The position numbers and the translations under genes were made by a program. Under the pieces are notes generated by a model that was not told where the DNA came from, ran no database searches, and saw nothing but the letters and a program-made list of their open reading frames with translations. Shown here piece by piece: positions 7,583-17,264 of a stretch of DNA of 17,343 nucleotides (the first letter of the stretch is position 1; every line of letters starts with the position of its first letter). The DNA comes from Streptomyces sp. NBS 14/10. Its GTDB lineage: Bacteria > Actinomycetota > Actinomycetes > Streptomycetales > Streptomycetaceae. The stretch covers positions 636-17,978 of the forward strand of contig NZ_NCSM01000060.1 in the NCBI RefSeq assembly GCF_002224125.1, in the 5' to 3' direction.

Positions 7583-7788
7583 TAGTTGAGGCTGTGGGGG
7601 AAATCGTCCCTTCGTAGGGCGAGGTACGTCTCCACGGTAGCGGCTTCGAGGAGGCTTGAGTCCTCAGCGAGGTCGAGTTGTGGCTCTTGGTGGTCCGGGA
7701 GCAGATTGCTCCACTCGCGGGTGGCGCCTTGCTCGCCTGGCGGATGAGCGGCCGGATCCGAGGGCGGTGTCCTTGCCGAGAACTTCAT
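7582..7788 (-). CDS. Doubtful small hypothetical protein
   Basis: A 68-residue open frame whose TAG stop is formed by the junction with the IS5 relic (CTAG). This may mean that a longer gene was cut by the insertion. Residues 40-65 (DLAEDSSLLEAATVETYLALRRDDF) could form two helices but match no family I can name. There is no convincing ribosome site. The rest of 7583-7901 contains no better candidate. Confidence 0.18.
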   Translation of the reverse strand: MKFSARTPPSDPAAHPPGEQGATREWSNLLPDHQEPQLDLAEDSSLLEAATVETYLALRRDDFPHSLN

Positions 7789-7898
7789 CCATGCAGGTCA
7801 TGCGGCATGTCGGTATTCATGGAGGATGCCTGAAGGGTGTCTTTATTGGCGTACGGTGGTTGACCTGGGGCTTTGCGATCGTCCACGTATGGGCATGA

Positions 7899-9356
<1,458 letters not shown>

Positions 9357-9410
9357 CTGGACAAGATCCCAACACGCCCGCTGATTCCGCCATACCGCCT
9401 ACGACCTGCA

Positions 9411-9433
9411 GCGACGCGTTTCTGAACGGCACA
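9411..9433 (-). repeat. Right terminal inverted repeat of the 1185-bp IS
   Basis: It ends GTTTCTGAACGGCACA and is the reverse complement of 8249-8271 apart from one base. The open frame of the Tn3-type transposase continues from this end. Confidence 0.85.
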
Positions 9434-12281
9434 AGATCCCGGCGCCTGCGGTGTCGTACGTCGCTCAGCAGGTGAAGGTGCCGGCGGAGGACTGGGCCGC
9501 GTACGACTGGTCGGGGCGTGCGATCAAGCGGAACCGGGTGGAGATCCGGAGCGCGTTCGGCTTCCGGGAGTGTACCGAGGAGGACCAAGCCCAGCTTGGC
9601 GAGTGGCTCGCCACGGAGCTGTGCGGGGTGGAGATGAACCGGGACCGGCTGGCGGAGGCCGTGGTTGTTCGCTGCCGGGGTGACCGGATGGAGCCGCCGA
9701 CGCCAGGGCGTATCGCCCGGCTGGTCGGCTCGCCGTCAACACCTTCGAGGAACTGTTCTGCGCGGACACCGTAGGCCGCCTGTCGGCGGCGACCCGTTCG
9801 CGACTGGATGACCTGGTGACCGAGGACGTCGGTGCGGAGGAGTCCGCGGGCGGCGGCGTCTCCTTTTTCACCGAACTGAAGGCGGACCCGGGCGCGTTGG
9901 GGCTGGACAGTCTGCTGGCGGAGGTGAATAAGCTGCGGCGGGTACGCGCGCTGGAGTTGGCGTCGGAGCTGTTCGGGGACGTGTCGGAGAAGCTCGTGGC
10001 GGCGTGGAGGGCGCGGGCGTCGAAGGAATACCCCTCGGACCTGCGGGCAGCGGCGCCACCCGTGCGGTACACGCTGCTGGCCGCGCTGTGCTACGTGCGG
10101 CAGACGGAGATCACCGACTCGCTGGTGGACCTGTTCATCCAACTCGTGCAGCGGATCAACACGCGGGCGGAGAAGAAGGTCGAGGGCGAGTTCGCCAAGG
10201 ACCTCAGGCGGGTCCGCGGCAAGGAGGGCATCCTGCTGCGGCTGGCGGAGGCCGCGGTCGCGGAGCCGGGCGGCACGGTCCGGAAGGTGATCTATCCGGT
10301 GGCCGGTGAGTCCACGCTGAAGGCGCTGGCGGCGGAGGCCGCGGCCAACGAGGCCCGCTACCGGGCGCAGGTGCGTACGGTGCTGCGTTCGTCGTACTCG
10401 GGGCACTGGCGGCGGATGCTGTCGCCGCTGCTGGGCGCGCTGGATCTGAAGTGCAACAACACCGCCTACCGGCCGGTGATGGACGCGATCGACCTGTTCA
10501 AGCGGTACCTGGACCAGCCCATCGCCAAGGAGGGCGCGTTCTTCGACGAGTCGGAGAAGATCCCGCTGGCCGGGGTGGTGCGCGAGGAGTGGCGCAAGGC
10601 GGTCGTGGACGAGCGCGGCCGGGTCGAGCGCATCCCGTACGAGCTGTGCGTGCTCGTGGCGTTGCGGGACGCGCTGCGGCGCCGGGAGATCTGGGTGCCG
10701 GGGGCGGGCCGGTGGCAGAACCCCGAGGACGACCTGCCGCCGGACTTTGAGGACAACCGCGACGTGCACTACGACGCGATCCGTCAGCCGCAGGACCCGC
10801 ACGCCTTCATCGAGGCCCTGAAGAAGCGGCTGCGCGAGGCCCTGACCCGCTTCGATACCGCGCTGGAGCTGGGCACCACGGGCGGGGTGGACATCATCAA
10901 GCGGCACGGGGAGCCGTGGATCAAGGTCTCGCCGCTGGGCAAGCAGCCTGAGCCGGAGAACCTCGTCGCGCTGAAGGCGGAGATCGAGCGGCGCTGGGGC
11001 ACCATCGACCTGATCGACATCCTCAAGGAGGCCGAGTTCGCCACCGGCTTCACCTCCGAGTTCGTCTCGGTCGCAACGAGGGAGGCGGTCCCGAAGGCGG
11101 TGCTGCGGCGCCGGCTGCTGCTGGTGCTGTTCGCGCTGGGCACGAACATGGGCATCAAGCGGGTCGCGGTCACCGGCAAGCACGGCGAGAGCGAGGCCGT
11201 CTTGCGCCGGGTACGGCACCTGTTCGTCAACCGCACCAACCTGCGCGCGGCGCTGGTGCGCCTGGTCAACGCCACCTTCGCCGCCCGCGATCAGGCCTGG
11301 TGGGGCGAGGGCACCGCGTGCGCGTCGGACTCGAAGAAGTTCGGGTCCTGGTCGTCCAACTTCATGACCGAGTGGCACCAGCGCTACCGCGGGCCCGGCG
11401 TGATGATCTACTGGCACGTCGAGAAGAAGTCGCTGTGCGTCTACTCCCAGCTCAAGTCCTGCTCCGCGTCCGAGGTCGCCGCGATGATCGAGGGTGTGCT
11501 GCGGCACTGCACGGACGTGGAGATCGACCGGCAGTACACCGACACGCACGGCGCTTCCATCGTCGGGTTCGCCTTCGCCCACATGCTCGGCTTCAACCTG
11601 CTGCCGAGGCTGAAGAACGTCGGCTCCGCGCGGCTGTACCGGCCCGCGGCCGGGCAGGACGAGACGTGGCCGCACCTGGCGCCGGTGCTGTCTACCAAGA
11701 CGATCGACTGGGACCTGATCACCCAGCAGTACGACCAGATCGTGAAGTACACCACCGCCCTGCGCCTGGGCACCGCCGAGGCCGAGCAGGTCCTGCGCCG
11801 CTTCACCCGCGGCGGCCCCAAGCACCCCACCTACCGGGCGATCGAGGAACTGGGGCGAGCGGTGCGTACGGCCTTCATCTGCGACTACCTCGCCGACGCC
11901 GAGCTGCGGCGCGAGATCAACGACGGGCTCCAGGTCGTGGAGAACTGGAACTCCGCCAACCATGACCTGTTCTACGGCAAGGACGGCGACCTGACCGGCT
12001 CCGACAAGGAGTCCCAGGAGGTCTCGATGCTGGCGCTGCACCTGCTCCAGTCGGCGTTGGTGCACGTCAACACCCTGCTCCTCCAGGACATCCTGAGCGA
12101 GGAGAAGTGGCAGAAGCGGCTCACAGATGCTGACCGGCGGGCCCTGTCCCCGCTGTTTTGGACCCATGTGAATCCCTACGGCCGGTTCGAGCTCGACATG
12201 GGTTCCCGCCTTGGCCTCACCGCCGCGGCGGCTCTGGTGCCCGGCCCCGAGCCCGGCTTGTTCACCCAGCACCGCCCCTGA
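9433..12281 (+). pseudogene. tnpA: Tn3-family transposase, 5'-truncated and frameshifted
   Basis: About 950 codons of a Tn3-family transposase remain. The N-terminal DUF4158-like region begins at HKIPAPAVSYVAQQV, so roughly the first 70-80 residues and the start are missing, cut by the IS end. The frame breaks near 9732-9733: GGCTCGCCGTCAAC should read as GSAVN, which needs one more G, and the reading continues two frames on as [15 protein letters not shown]. From there it is open to the TGA at 12279-12281. The catalytic segments are [12 protein letters not shown] (D at 11328-11330), QYTDTHG (D at 11541-11543), and the acidic stretch [15 protein letters not shown] (E at 12009-12011 or 12018-12020) after [14 protein letters not shown], as in the family. 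These are intact. The lost N-terminus normally contributes to end binding, so the gene should be inactive. No resolvase gene or res site is visible nearby. Confidence 0.9.
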
Positions 12282-12320
12282 GCGCCGGCCCGCCCCGCCG
12301 AGCAGGACTCCTCACCCAGA

Positions 12321-12357
12321 CCTCATCGCGAAACGGACGAACCGTACTCTCAGAACC
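12321..12357 (-). repeat. Candidate right terminal inverted repeat of the Tn3-type transposon
   Basis: Forty bases after the transposase stop lies a 37-base stretch. On the minus strand it begins GGTTCTGAGAGTACGG and contains CGTCCGTTTCG. The position, length and G-rich outer edge suit a Tn3-family end (about 38 bp). The left partner has been lost from this window, so it cannot be checked here. Confidence 0.3.
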
Positions 12358-12588
12358 AACAGTCGGTGGAGGTGTTGTGCTCCAGAGTCGCGGCCTGCGC
12401 GCTGAGCAGGTCGCACAGCACCGGCCGCTTCGCCATCGAGGTCGCCGGCACTCGCGAGCCGGTCTCCGCGCTCGCGTGGCGCACCCTGATCGGCTGGGCT
12501 GGTGCGGGTGGGCGCTGGGCCCCGAAGTACGGAGTCGACCGGGCCCTGGGCAGGCCACGATGAACAGGCCACGTGCAGTCGGGAGCCG
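12358..12588. other. Intergenic region without a recognisable gene
   Basis: The convergent gap between the Tn3 transposase and the response regulator totals 307 bases (12282-12588). The part after the candidate transposon end has a short open frame ending at 12563 whose translation includes VSALAWRTLIGW; I match it to no family. A small CCGGC/GCCGG hairpin occurs near 12443-12460. No strong bidirectional terminator is evident. Confidence 0.4.
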
Positions 12589-13263
12589 CTAGGAGGGGCC
12601 GATGCTGGTGATGCCGGTCTGGTAGGCGATGACGACGAGTTGGGCGCGGTCGCGGGCCCCTAGCTTGGCCATGGCCCGGTTGGCGTGTGTCTTGACGGTG
12701 AACGGCGTGATGACGAGGTGGTCGGCGATTTCGTCATTGGTCAGGCCGGTGGCGACCAGGGCCATGACCTCGCGCTCCCTCGGGGTCAGTGCGGCCAGAC
12801 GGGTGGGCAGGTGCTCTGTGGCGGCGATGGCCGGCTGGGTGAGGTAGCGGGAGATGAGGGCCTTGGTCGCGGCCGGGGACAGGAGTGCCTCGCCGGCCGC
12901 GACGGTGCGGATCGCCTTCAGGAGGTCGCCCGGGTCGATGCCCTTGCCGAGGAAGCCGCTGGCTCCGGCGTGCAGGGCCTGGGCGACGTACTCGTCCTCC
13001 TCGAAGGTGGTGAGGATGAGGATTTTCACTCCGGCGAGGTCCTCGTCCGCGCCGATGATGCGGGTGGCCTCCAGGCCGTCCATCTCGGGCATACGGATGT
13101 CCATCACGATGATGTCGGCCCGCTCGCTGCGGGTGAGTTCGACCGCTTCGCGGCCGGTGCCGGCTTCCGCGACGACTTCCATGTCCGCTTCGGCGTCGAT
13201 CAGGAGCCGGAAGGTTCCGCGCAGGAGGGCTTGGTCGTCGGCGAGGAGGATGCGCAGGGTCAC
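12589..13263 (-). CDS. NarL/LuxR-family response regulator
   Basis: This 224-residue DNA-binding regulator is the output partner of the histidine kinase encoded just upstream. The receiver domain (about 1-120) starts VTLRILLADDQ with the acidic pair D9/D10. It has the phosphorylation site D55 in VMDIRMPEMDG, the switch threonine in ILTTFEEDEYV and a lysine in FLGKGIDP. The C-terminal LuxR-type helix-turn-helix (about 157-215) reads LTPREREVMALVATGLTNDEIADHL...TVKTHANRAMAKLGARDRAQLV, a typical DNA-contact motif. The GTG start at 13261-13263 is chosen because it overlaps the kinase TGA in GTGA, a standard sign of translational coupling. The longer upstream frame would run inside the kinase gene and has no family resemblance. 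An AAAGGA sequence lies about ten bases upstream. Confidence 0.93.
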   Translation of the reverse strand: MTLRILLADDQALLRGTFRLLIDAEADMEVVAEAGTGREAVELTRSERADIIVMDIRMPEMDGLEATRIIGADEDLAGVKILILTTFEEDEYVAQALHAGASGFLGKGIDPGDLLKAIRTVAAGEALLSPAATKALISRYLTQPAIAATEHLPTRLAALTPREREVMALVATGLTNDEIADHLVITPFTVKTHANRAMAKLGARDRAQLVVIAYQTGITSIGPS

Positions 13264-14486
13264 GGCTGGTCGTCCTTTGCGGGCTGGGCGGGGTCGTCGT
13301 TCTTCGCGGGTTGCAGGGGCAGGGTGGCCTGCACGCGGAAGGTTCCGTCGGGGCGCAGGGCCGTGGTGAGGGTGCCGTGGGCGGCGTCCGCGCGCTCGCG
13401 CATGCCGATGAGGCCGTGTCCCGTTCCCGCGCCGTGCTGTCCGGGTCGGGCCGGATTGGCGACGCTGATCCACAACGTCTGGTCCGTGTAGAGGAGGCGG
13501 ACCTCGGCGGTGGGCCCGCTGCCGTGCTTCTGTGCGTTCGTCAGGCTCTCCTGGACGATCCGGTAGGCGGCGAGATCGGCCGATGCGGCCAAGGGGCGCG
13601 GTGTGCCCTCCCGGTGGAGGCGGACGTCGAGCCCGCTGTGGCGGAAGGCGTCGAGGAGCGCGTTGACCTGGTCGAAGGTGGGAGCGGGCTGCAAGGACGG
13701 TGGCGGGTCGTCCTGCCGGCGCAGTAGCGAGACGGTCGAGCGCAGTTCGTCCAGGGCGGCGGCGCTGGTCTCGGTGATGTGGCTCAGCGCCTCGTACGCC
13801 TTGTCGGGATGGCGGTGGATGAGGTGGCGGGCGACGCCTGCCTGGGCGTTGACCAGGGTGATGTGGTGGGCGACCACGTCGTGGAGGTCCCGGGCGATGC
13901 GGATGCGTTCCTCGCGGACCCGGCGCTCGGCCTCCTCCTCCCGGGTGCGCTCGGCCTGCAGGGCGCGTTCCTGGGCCTGGGCGAGGTAGGCGCGCCGGTT
14001 GCGGACGGAGTCGCCGACCGCGACGGCGACGATCGCATAGTCGAAGTAGACCAGGGCGCTCAGGATTTCACTGGGTCGTGCCAGCGTCGACGCCGCAGTC
14101 AGCCATACTCCGGCGGCCGCGCCGACGCTGAAGGAGATACGGCGTTCGCGGTGGGTGGCCAGCGTGTACAGGGCGATCAGGCTGGCCATGGGCAGCCAGG
14201 ACTGGTGGGGTGGGAGGATCAGCATGGCGCTGTCGGCGAGGACCGTGAGCACGGCCACGAGCAGCGGCTGCCGGCGTCGCCACAGCAGGAGCGTCGCGCC
14301 CAGGAGGATGAGCACGACGCGGACCGGGTGTGGGGCCTGCCATGTCCGGTCCACCAGCGCCGCGATGACCTGCACGAGGACGATCAGCCCAGCGAGAGCC
14401 AGATCCTGCCGCCGGGCGGTCGACGCCGCCGCCGCGCGGCTCGCGTCAGGTTCAGCGGGGTGGTGGAGCCATCCGAAACGCCGCAT
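13260..14486 (-). CDS. Sensor histidine kinase (DesK/NarX type, HisKA_3)
   Basis: This membrane sensor kinase should phosphorylate the response regulator that follows it. The ATG at 14486 is preferred, giving 408 residues with GGGAGAG about 13 bases upstream; an earlier in-frame start at 14621 adds an arginine-rich stretch lying across the stem-loop. The N-terminal half (about 28-160) has five or six hydrophobic segments and little outside the membrane, so the signal may be sensed within it. A coiled linker rich in Glu and Arg (about 165-195) leads to the HisKA_3 dimerisation box RIRIARDLHDVVAHH with phosphoacceptor H202. The ATPase domain shows the N box AYRIVQESLTNAQKHG (307-322) and the G box GTGHGLIGMRERADAAHG (354-371). 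Its stop overlaps the regulator start by four bases. The signal is unknown; the exporter gene upstream may be linked to it. Confidence 0.92.
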   Translation of the reverse strand: MRRFGWLHHPAEPDASRAAAASTARRQDLALAGLIVLVQVIAALVDRTWQAPHPVRVVLILLGATLLLWRRRQPLLVAVLTVLADSAMLILPPHQSWLPMASLIALYTLATHRERRISFSVGAAAGVWLTAASTLARPSEILSALVYFDYAIVAVAVGDSVRNRRAYLAQAQERALQAERTREEEAERRVREERIRIARDLHDVVAHHITLVNAQAGVARHLIHRHPDKAYEALSHITETSAAALDELRSTVSLLRRQDDPPPSLQPAPTFDQVNALLDAFRHSGLDVRLHREGTPRPLAASADLAAYRIVQESLTNAQKHGSGPTAEVRLLYTDQTLWISVANPARPGQHGAGTGHGLIGMRERADAAHGTLTTALRPDGTFRVQATLPLQPAKNDDPAQPAKDDQP

Positions 14487-14556
14487 GTCAGCAGTCTCTC
14501 TCCCAGGTCGATGGTGGGCCGCGAACGGCGTGGTGAGGCGCGGCGCGCAGACGTGT

Positions 14557-14597
14557 GCGGTGCGCCGGAGAGTGTGCTGTTCTCTCCGGCGCACCGC
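14557..14597 (-). terminator. Perfect 16-bp stem-loop after the MMPL gene
   Basis: Arms GCGGTGCGCCGGAGAG (14557-14572) and its exact reverse complement (14582-14597) enclose a nine-base loop. The structure lies 31 bases after the MMPL stop codon and 71 bases before the kinase ATG, both on the minus strand. It lacks a T-run, as is usual for terminators in high-G+C actinobacteria. It probably ends or attenuates MMPL transcription before the two-component genes. Confidence 0.75.
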
Positions 14598-14627
14598 GGG
14601 CCCGTCGGGTTGTGCCGCCATCAGGTG

Positions 14628-16841
14628 CTAGCGCGTCGCGGCGGCATCTTCCTTCGCGAGCGCGGCCTGGGGTGCGGGCGGGTCAATGTGGTCGCTGCTG
14701 CTGTCGCCCTCTACAGAAAAGTGCGGCAGTCGGCGGTCCAGCCAGCGGGGCAGCCACCAGTTCGCTTTGCCGGCCAGGTGCATCAGGGCCGGGACGAGCA
14801 TCATGCGGACCACGAACGCGTCCAGCAGGACCGCGACAGCCAGGCCCACGCCGAACTCGGCGATCAGTCGCACCCCGCCGCCCGCGAAAGCGGCGAACAC
14901 ACAGAACATGATCGTGGCGGCCACCGCGATGACGAGCGCGGTATCGGCCTGCCCGATGCGGACCGAGCGCCGGTTGTCCCTGGTGTGGGTCCACTCCTCG
15001 TGCATCCGGCTGGCCAGGAACACCTGATAGTCCATGGACAGGCCGAACATCACGCCCACGATGAGCACCGGCACCACGGCCTCGATCGGTCCCGCCGATC
15101 CGGCCCCCAGAAGGGACGAACCGAAGCCGTGCTGGAAGATCAGCACGATCGCGCCGAACGCCGCGCCCATGGTGAGCAGGTTCATTACCGCGCCGATCGC
15201 CGGGATCAGCAGACTGCGGAAGGCCAGGGTCAGCAGGACGAAGCCGAGGATCACGATCAATCCGAGGAACATCGGGATCTTGGCTGTCAGCGTGGAGGTG
15301 AAGTCCGCGTTGCTGGCGGTCACACCGCCGACGTAGACCTGCAGGTCACTGCCCTGCTCGGCGGAAGGGATCACGTCGTTGCGTAGATGCTCGATGAGGT
15401 CGGTGGTCTGCTCGGACTGGGGAGAGCTGTCCGGCAGTACGGTGATCACCCCGACGTCCTGGCCCCGCTGCATGGGGACCGCGGTGACCGAGGCCACCCC
15501 GTCGACCGTCTTCAGCTCATCTGCCAGATCGGCCAGATGGGCCTGCGCCTGCGCGTCGGGGGCCTCGGCGGCCAGCAGCAGCGGGCCGTTGAAGCCAGGG
15601 CCGAAGCCGTCGGCGAGCATGTCGTAGGCCTGGCGGCTGCTGGAGGAGGTCGGGTCGTTCCCGGCATCCGCCGAGCCTAGCCGGATGGACAGTCCGGGCA
15701 GCGCCATGGCCGCCATCACCACGAGCGAGACCACGACCATGGCCTTCGGGCGACGCTGGACCAGGGTGGACCAGCGAGCCCAGCGGCCCTTCGGCTCGCC
15801 CGGAGCGGTGAACCGGCCGGCCGCCACCTCGCGGCGCTGGCGCCGTCCAAGCACCCGATGACCGAGCAGGCCCAGGATGGCGGGGAGCAGGGTGACGGCC
15901 GCCCCGACAGTGAGGACCACGGTCATGGCCGCGCCCACGGCCATCCCGCTGAGGATGCCGACGCCCAGCGTGAGCATGCCGAGCAGGGCGACGACCACGG
16001 TCAGGCCGGCGAAAACGACCGCGCGCCCCGAGGTGTTCAGCGCCTTCGCCGACGCCTCGGCCACGCTCATGCCCGCCATCAGGCCCCGCCGGTGCCGGTG
16101 CACGATGAACAGGGCGTAGTCGATGCCCACGCCCAGGCCGATCAGCGCCCCCATGGTCGGCGTCACGTCCGGCAGCGTGACGACATGACTGAGCAGCATC
16201 GTCGCGAACAGGGCCGTGCCCACACCCGCCACGCCAGTCAGGATCGGCAGCGCCGCCGCCCACACCGACCGGAACATCAGCAGCAGCACCACGAGCGCCG
16301 CCCCGACGCCGATGATCTCGCTCAGCTCCGACACCGAGAAGCCGGTCCCGAACGCTGTCCCGCCGAACTCCACGTCCACCGAGCTCGTACGGGCCTGGGA
16401 GGCCAGGTCCTGCACATGCTCGACCTGCCCCTTGGGCAGGTCGGCGCCGCTCTTGTCGAACACCACCGTCGCGTACGCGGTGTGCCCGTCCTCGCTGATC
16501 TGCGCAGCGCCCTGCTGGGTGTACGGGCTGGTCACCGACGTCACACCCGGCGCGTCGGCGATCTGCTCAAGAGCCTTGTCCATCGGCTGCTCGACCGACG
16601 AGGCCGTGACACTGCCGCCGTCCGTCTGCCACACGATCGTGCCGCTGTCGCCGGATGCCCCCGAGGAGCCCTCGCTCATCAGGTTGAGCGCAGTGCTCGA
16701 CTCGGTGTTCGGCACATCCGTGCTGTCGGTGTACGCGGCACCGGCGCTCATCGCTCCAGCACCGAGGCCAACGATCAGCCCCAGCCACAGCAGAACAACC
16801 GCGAGCCGGTGTGCATGGCACCACCGGGCAATAGTGGACAC
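14628..16841 (-). CDS. MMPL/RND-family exporter
   Basis: This 737-residue inner-membrane transporter of the MMPL type should export lipids, drugs or other hydrophobic compounds using the proton gradient. The GTG start follows AGGGAG by about seven bases. The first hydrophobic helix (about 13-33) precedes an extracytoplasmic domain. Then comes a membrane block with GLGVGIDYALFIVHRHRRG (from about 233), carrying the conserved GxDY segment. A second half repeats the plan, with an outer domain around 400-510 and MFGLSMDYQVFLASRMHEEW near 597. The two Asp-Tyr segments are the usual proton-relay positions of MMPL proteins. The length is typical for the small actinobacterial (YdfJ-like) class. The tail ends in a polar stretch. 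The gap upstream holds a TetR-type palindrome, suggesting repressor control; the stem-loop downstream separates it from the two-component genes. The substrate cannot be told from sequence. Confidence 0.93.
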   Translation of the reverse strand: MSTIARWCHAHRLAVVLLWLGLIVGLGAGAMSAGAAYTDSTDVPNTESSTALNLMSEGSSGASGDSGTIVWQTDGGSVTASSVEQPMDKALEQIADAPGVTSVTSPYTQQGAAQISEDGHTAYATVVFDKSGADLPKGQVEHVQDLASQARTSSVDVEFGGTAFGTGFSVSELSEIIGVGAALVVLLLMFRSVWAAALPILTGVAGVGTALFATMLLSHVVTLPDVTPTMGALIGLGVGIDYALFIVHRHRRGLMAGMSVAEASAKALNTSGRAVVFAGLTVVVALLGMLTLGVGILSGMAVGAAMTVVLTVGAAVTLLPAILGLLGHRVLGRRQRREVAAGRFTAPGEPKGRWARWSTLVQRRPKAMVVVSLVVMAAMALPGLSIRLGSADAGNDPTSSSSRQAYDMLADGFGPGFNGPLLLAAEAPDAQAQAHLADLADELKTVDGVASVTAVPMQRGQDVGVITVLPDSSPQSEQTTDLIEHLRNDVIPSAEQGSDLQVYVGGVTASNADFTSTLTAKIPMFLGLIVILGFVLLTLAFRSLLIPAIGAVMNLLTMGAAFGAIVLIFQHGFGSSLLGAGSAGPIEAVVPVLIVGVMFGLSMDYQVFLASRMHEEWTHTRDNRRSVRIGQADTALVIAVAATIMFCVFAAFAGGGVRLIAEFGVGLAVAVLLDAFVVRMMLVPALMHLAGKANWWLPRWLDRRLPHFSVEGDSSSDHIDPPAPQAALAKEDAAATR

Positions 16842-17264
16842 GAGAGTCTCCCTACGAAACGATCATTGCGAAGGGCGCGAGGGGCGGCAGCGCCACCCGA
16901 ATCGTCGGGTGACCGCCGTGCATCACAGCGCGGAAAGCCGTCGCCACGACTGCGCGGATCGCCCGATCGCGACCCGCGGCTCTTCCCCACGCAGGATCAA
17001 CACTCCCGAAACCCCGCCCTCACGTCGTCGTCCGGCCACACACACTTGCGTGTACTGCGTACGCAGTACACGCGCCTGCCGCACCGCGGCAGAGAGCGGG
17101 GACAACCCCCTGCGAGGGTTCCCATAAACGGTCCTTTGCGCGAGCAAGATCAATCACAGGCCACCGGACCCCCGCCCGACCCGGATTCGTTCGCAGAACC
17201 CGTTCTCACCCAAAAGCGGGACGGACCCCTTTCTGAGACTTGCATTGTGCGAAAATCCGGGCCC
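16842..17264. promoter_or_regulatory. Divergent intergenic region upstream of the MMPL gene
   Basis: The 423-base gap separates the leftward exporter gene from the rightward partial gene and must hold both promoters. On the minus strand TTGATC and TTTATG, separated by 19 bases (17123-17153), could be a loose -35/-10 pair, but the spacing is long. Apart from the palindrome at 17048-17073 I see no other clear site, and short open frames here look spurious. Confidence 0.45.
17048..17073. promoter_or_regulatory. Perfect 26-bp palindrome, candidate TetR-family operator
   Basis: The half-site GCGTGTACTGCGT is followed directly by its exact reverse complement, with no spacer. Length, symmetry and the TGTACTGCG...CGCAGTACA form are typical of TetR-family operators, which often control MMPL exporters. 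It is about 207 bases upstream of the exporter start and 191 bases upstream of the divergent gene. No TetR gene lies in the window. Confidence 0.65.

Noticed and set aside
7656..7898. Plus-strand 80-codon open frame before the transposase fragment
   Set aside because: No ribosome site or recognisable domain; nothing supports translation.
9465..12272. A very long minus-strand open frame (about 935 codons) opposite the Tn3 transposase
   Set aside because: Its translation is dominated by Arg, Gly, Leu and Val with no domain, as expected from the antisense of a high-G+C gene; the plus strand carries clear Tn3 motifs.
13264..13473. Longer N-terminus for the response regulator
   Set aside because: The receiver domain begins directly at the GTG at 13263, which overlaps the kinase stop; the extension is Arg/Pro-rich antiphase kinase sequence.
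13779..15386. Plus-strand open frame across the kinase and exporter genes
   Set aside because: It spans two well-supported minus-strand genes and the terminator and has a His/Gln/Arg/Asp-rich translation typical of a shadow frame.
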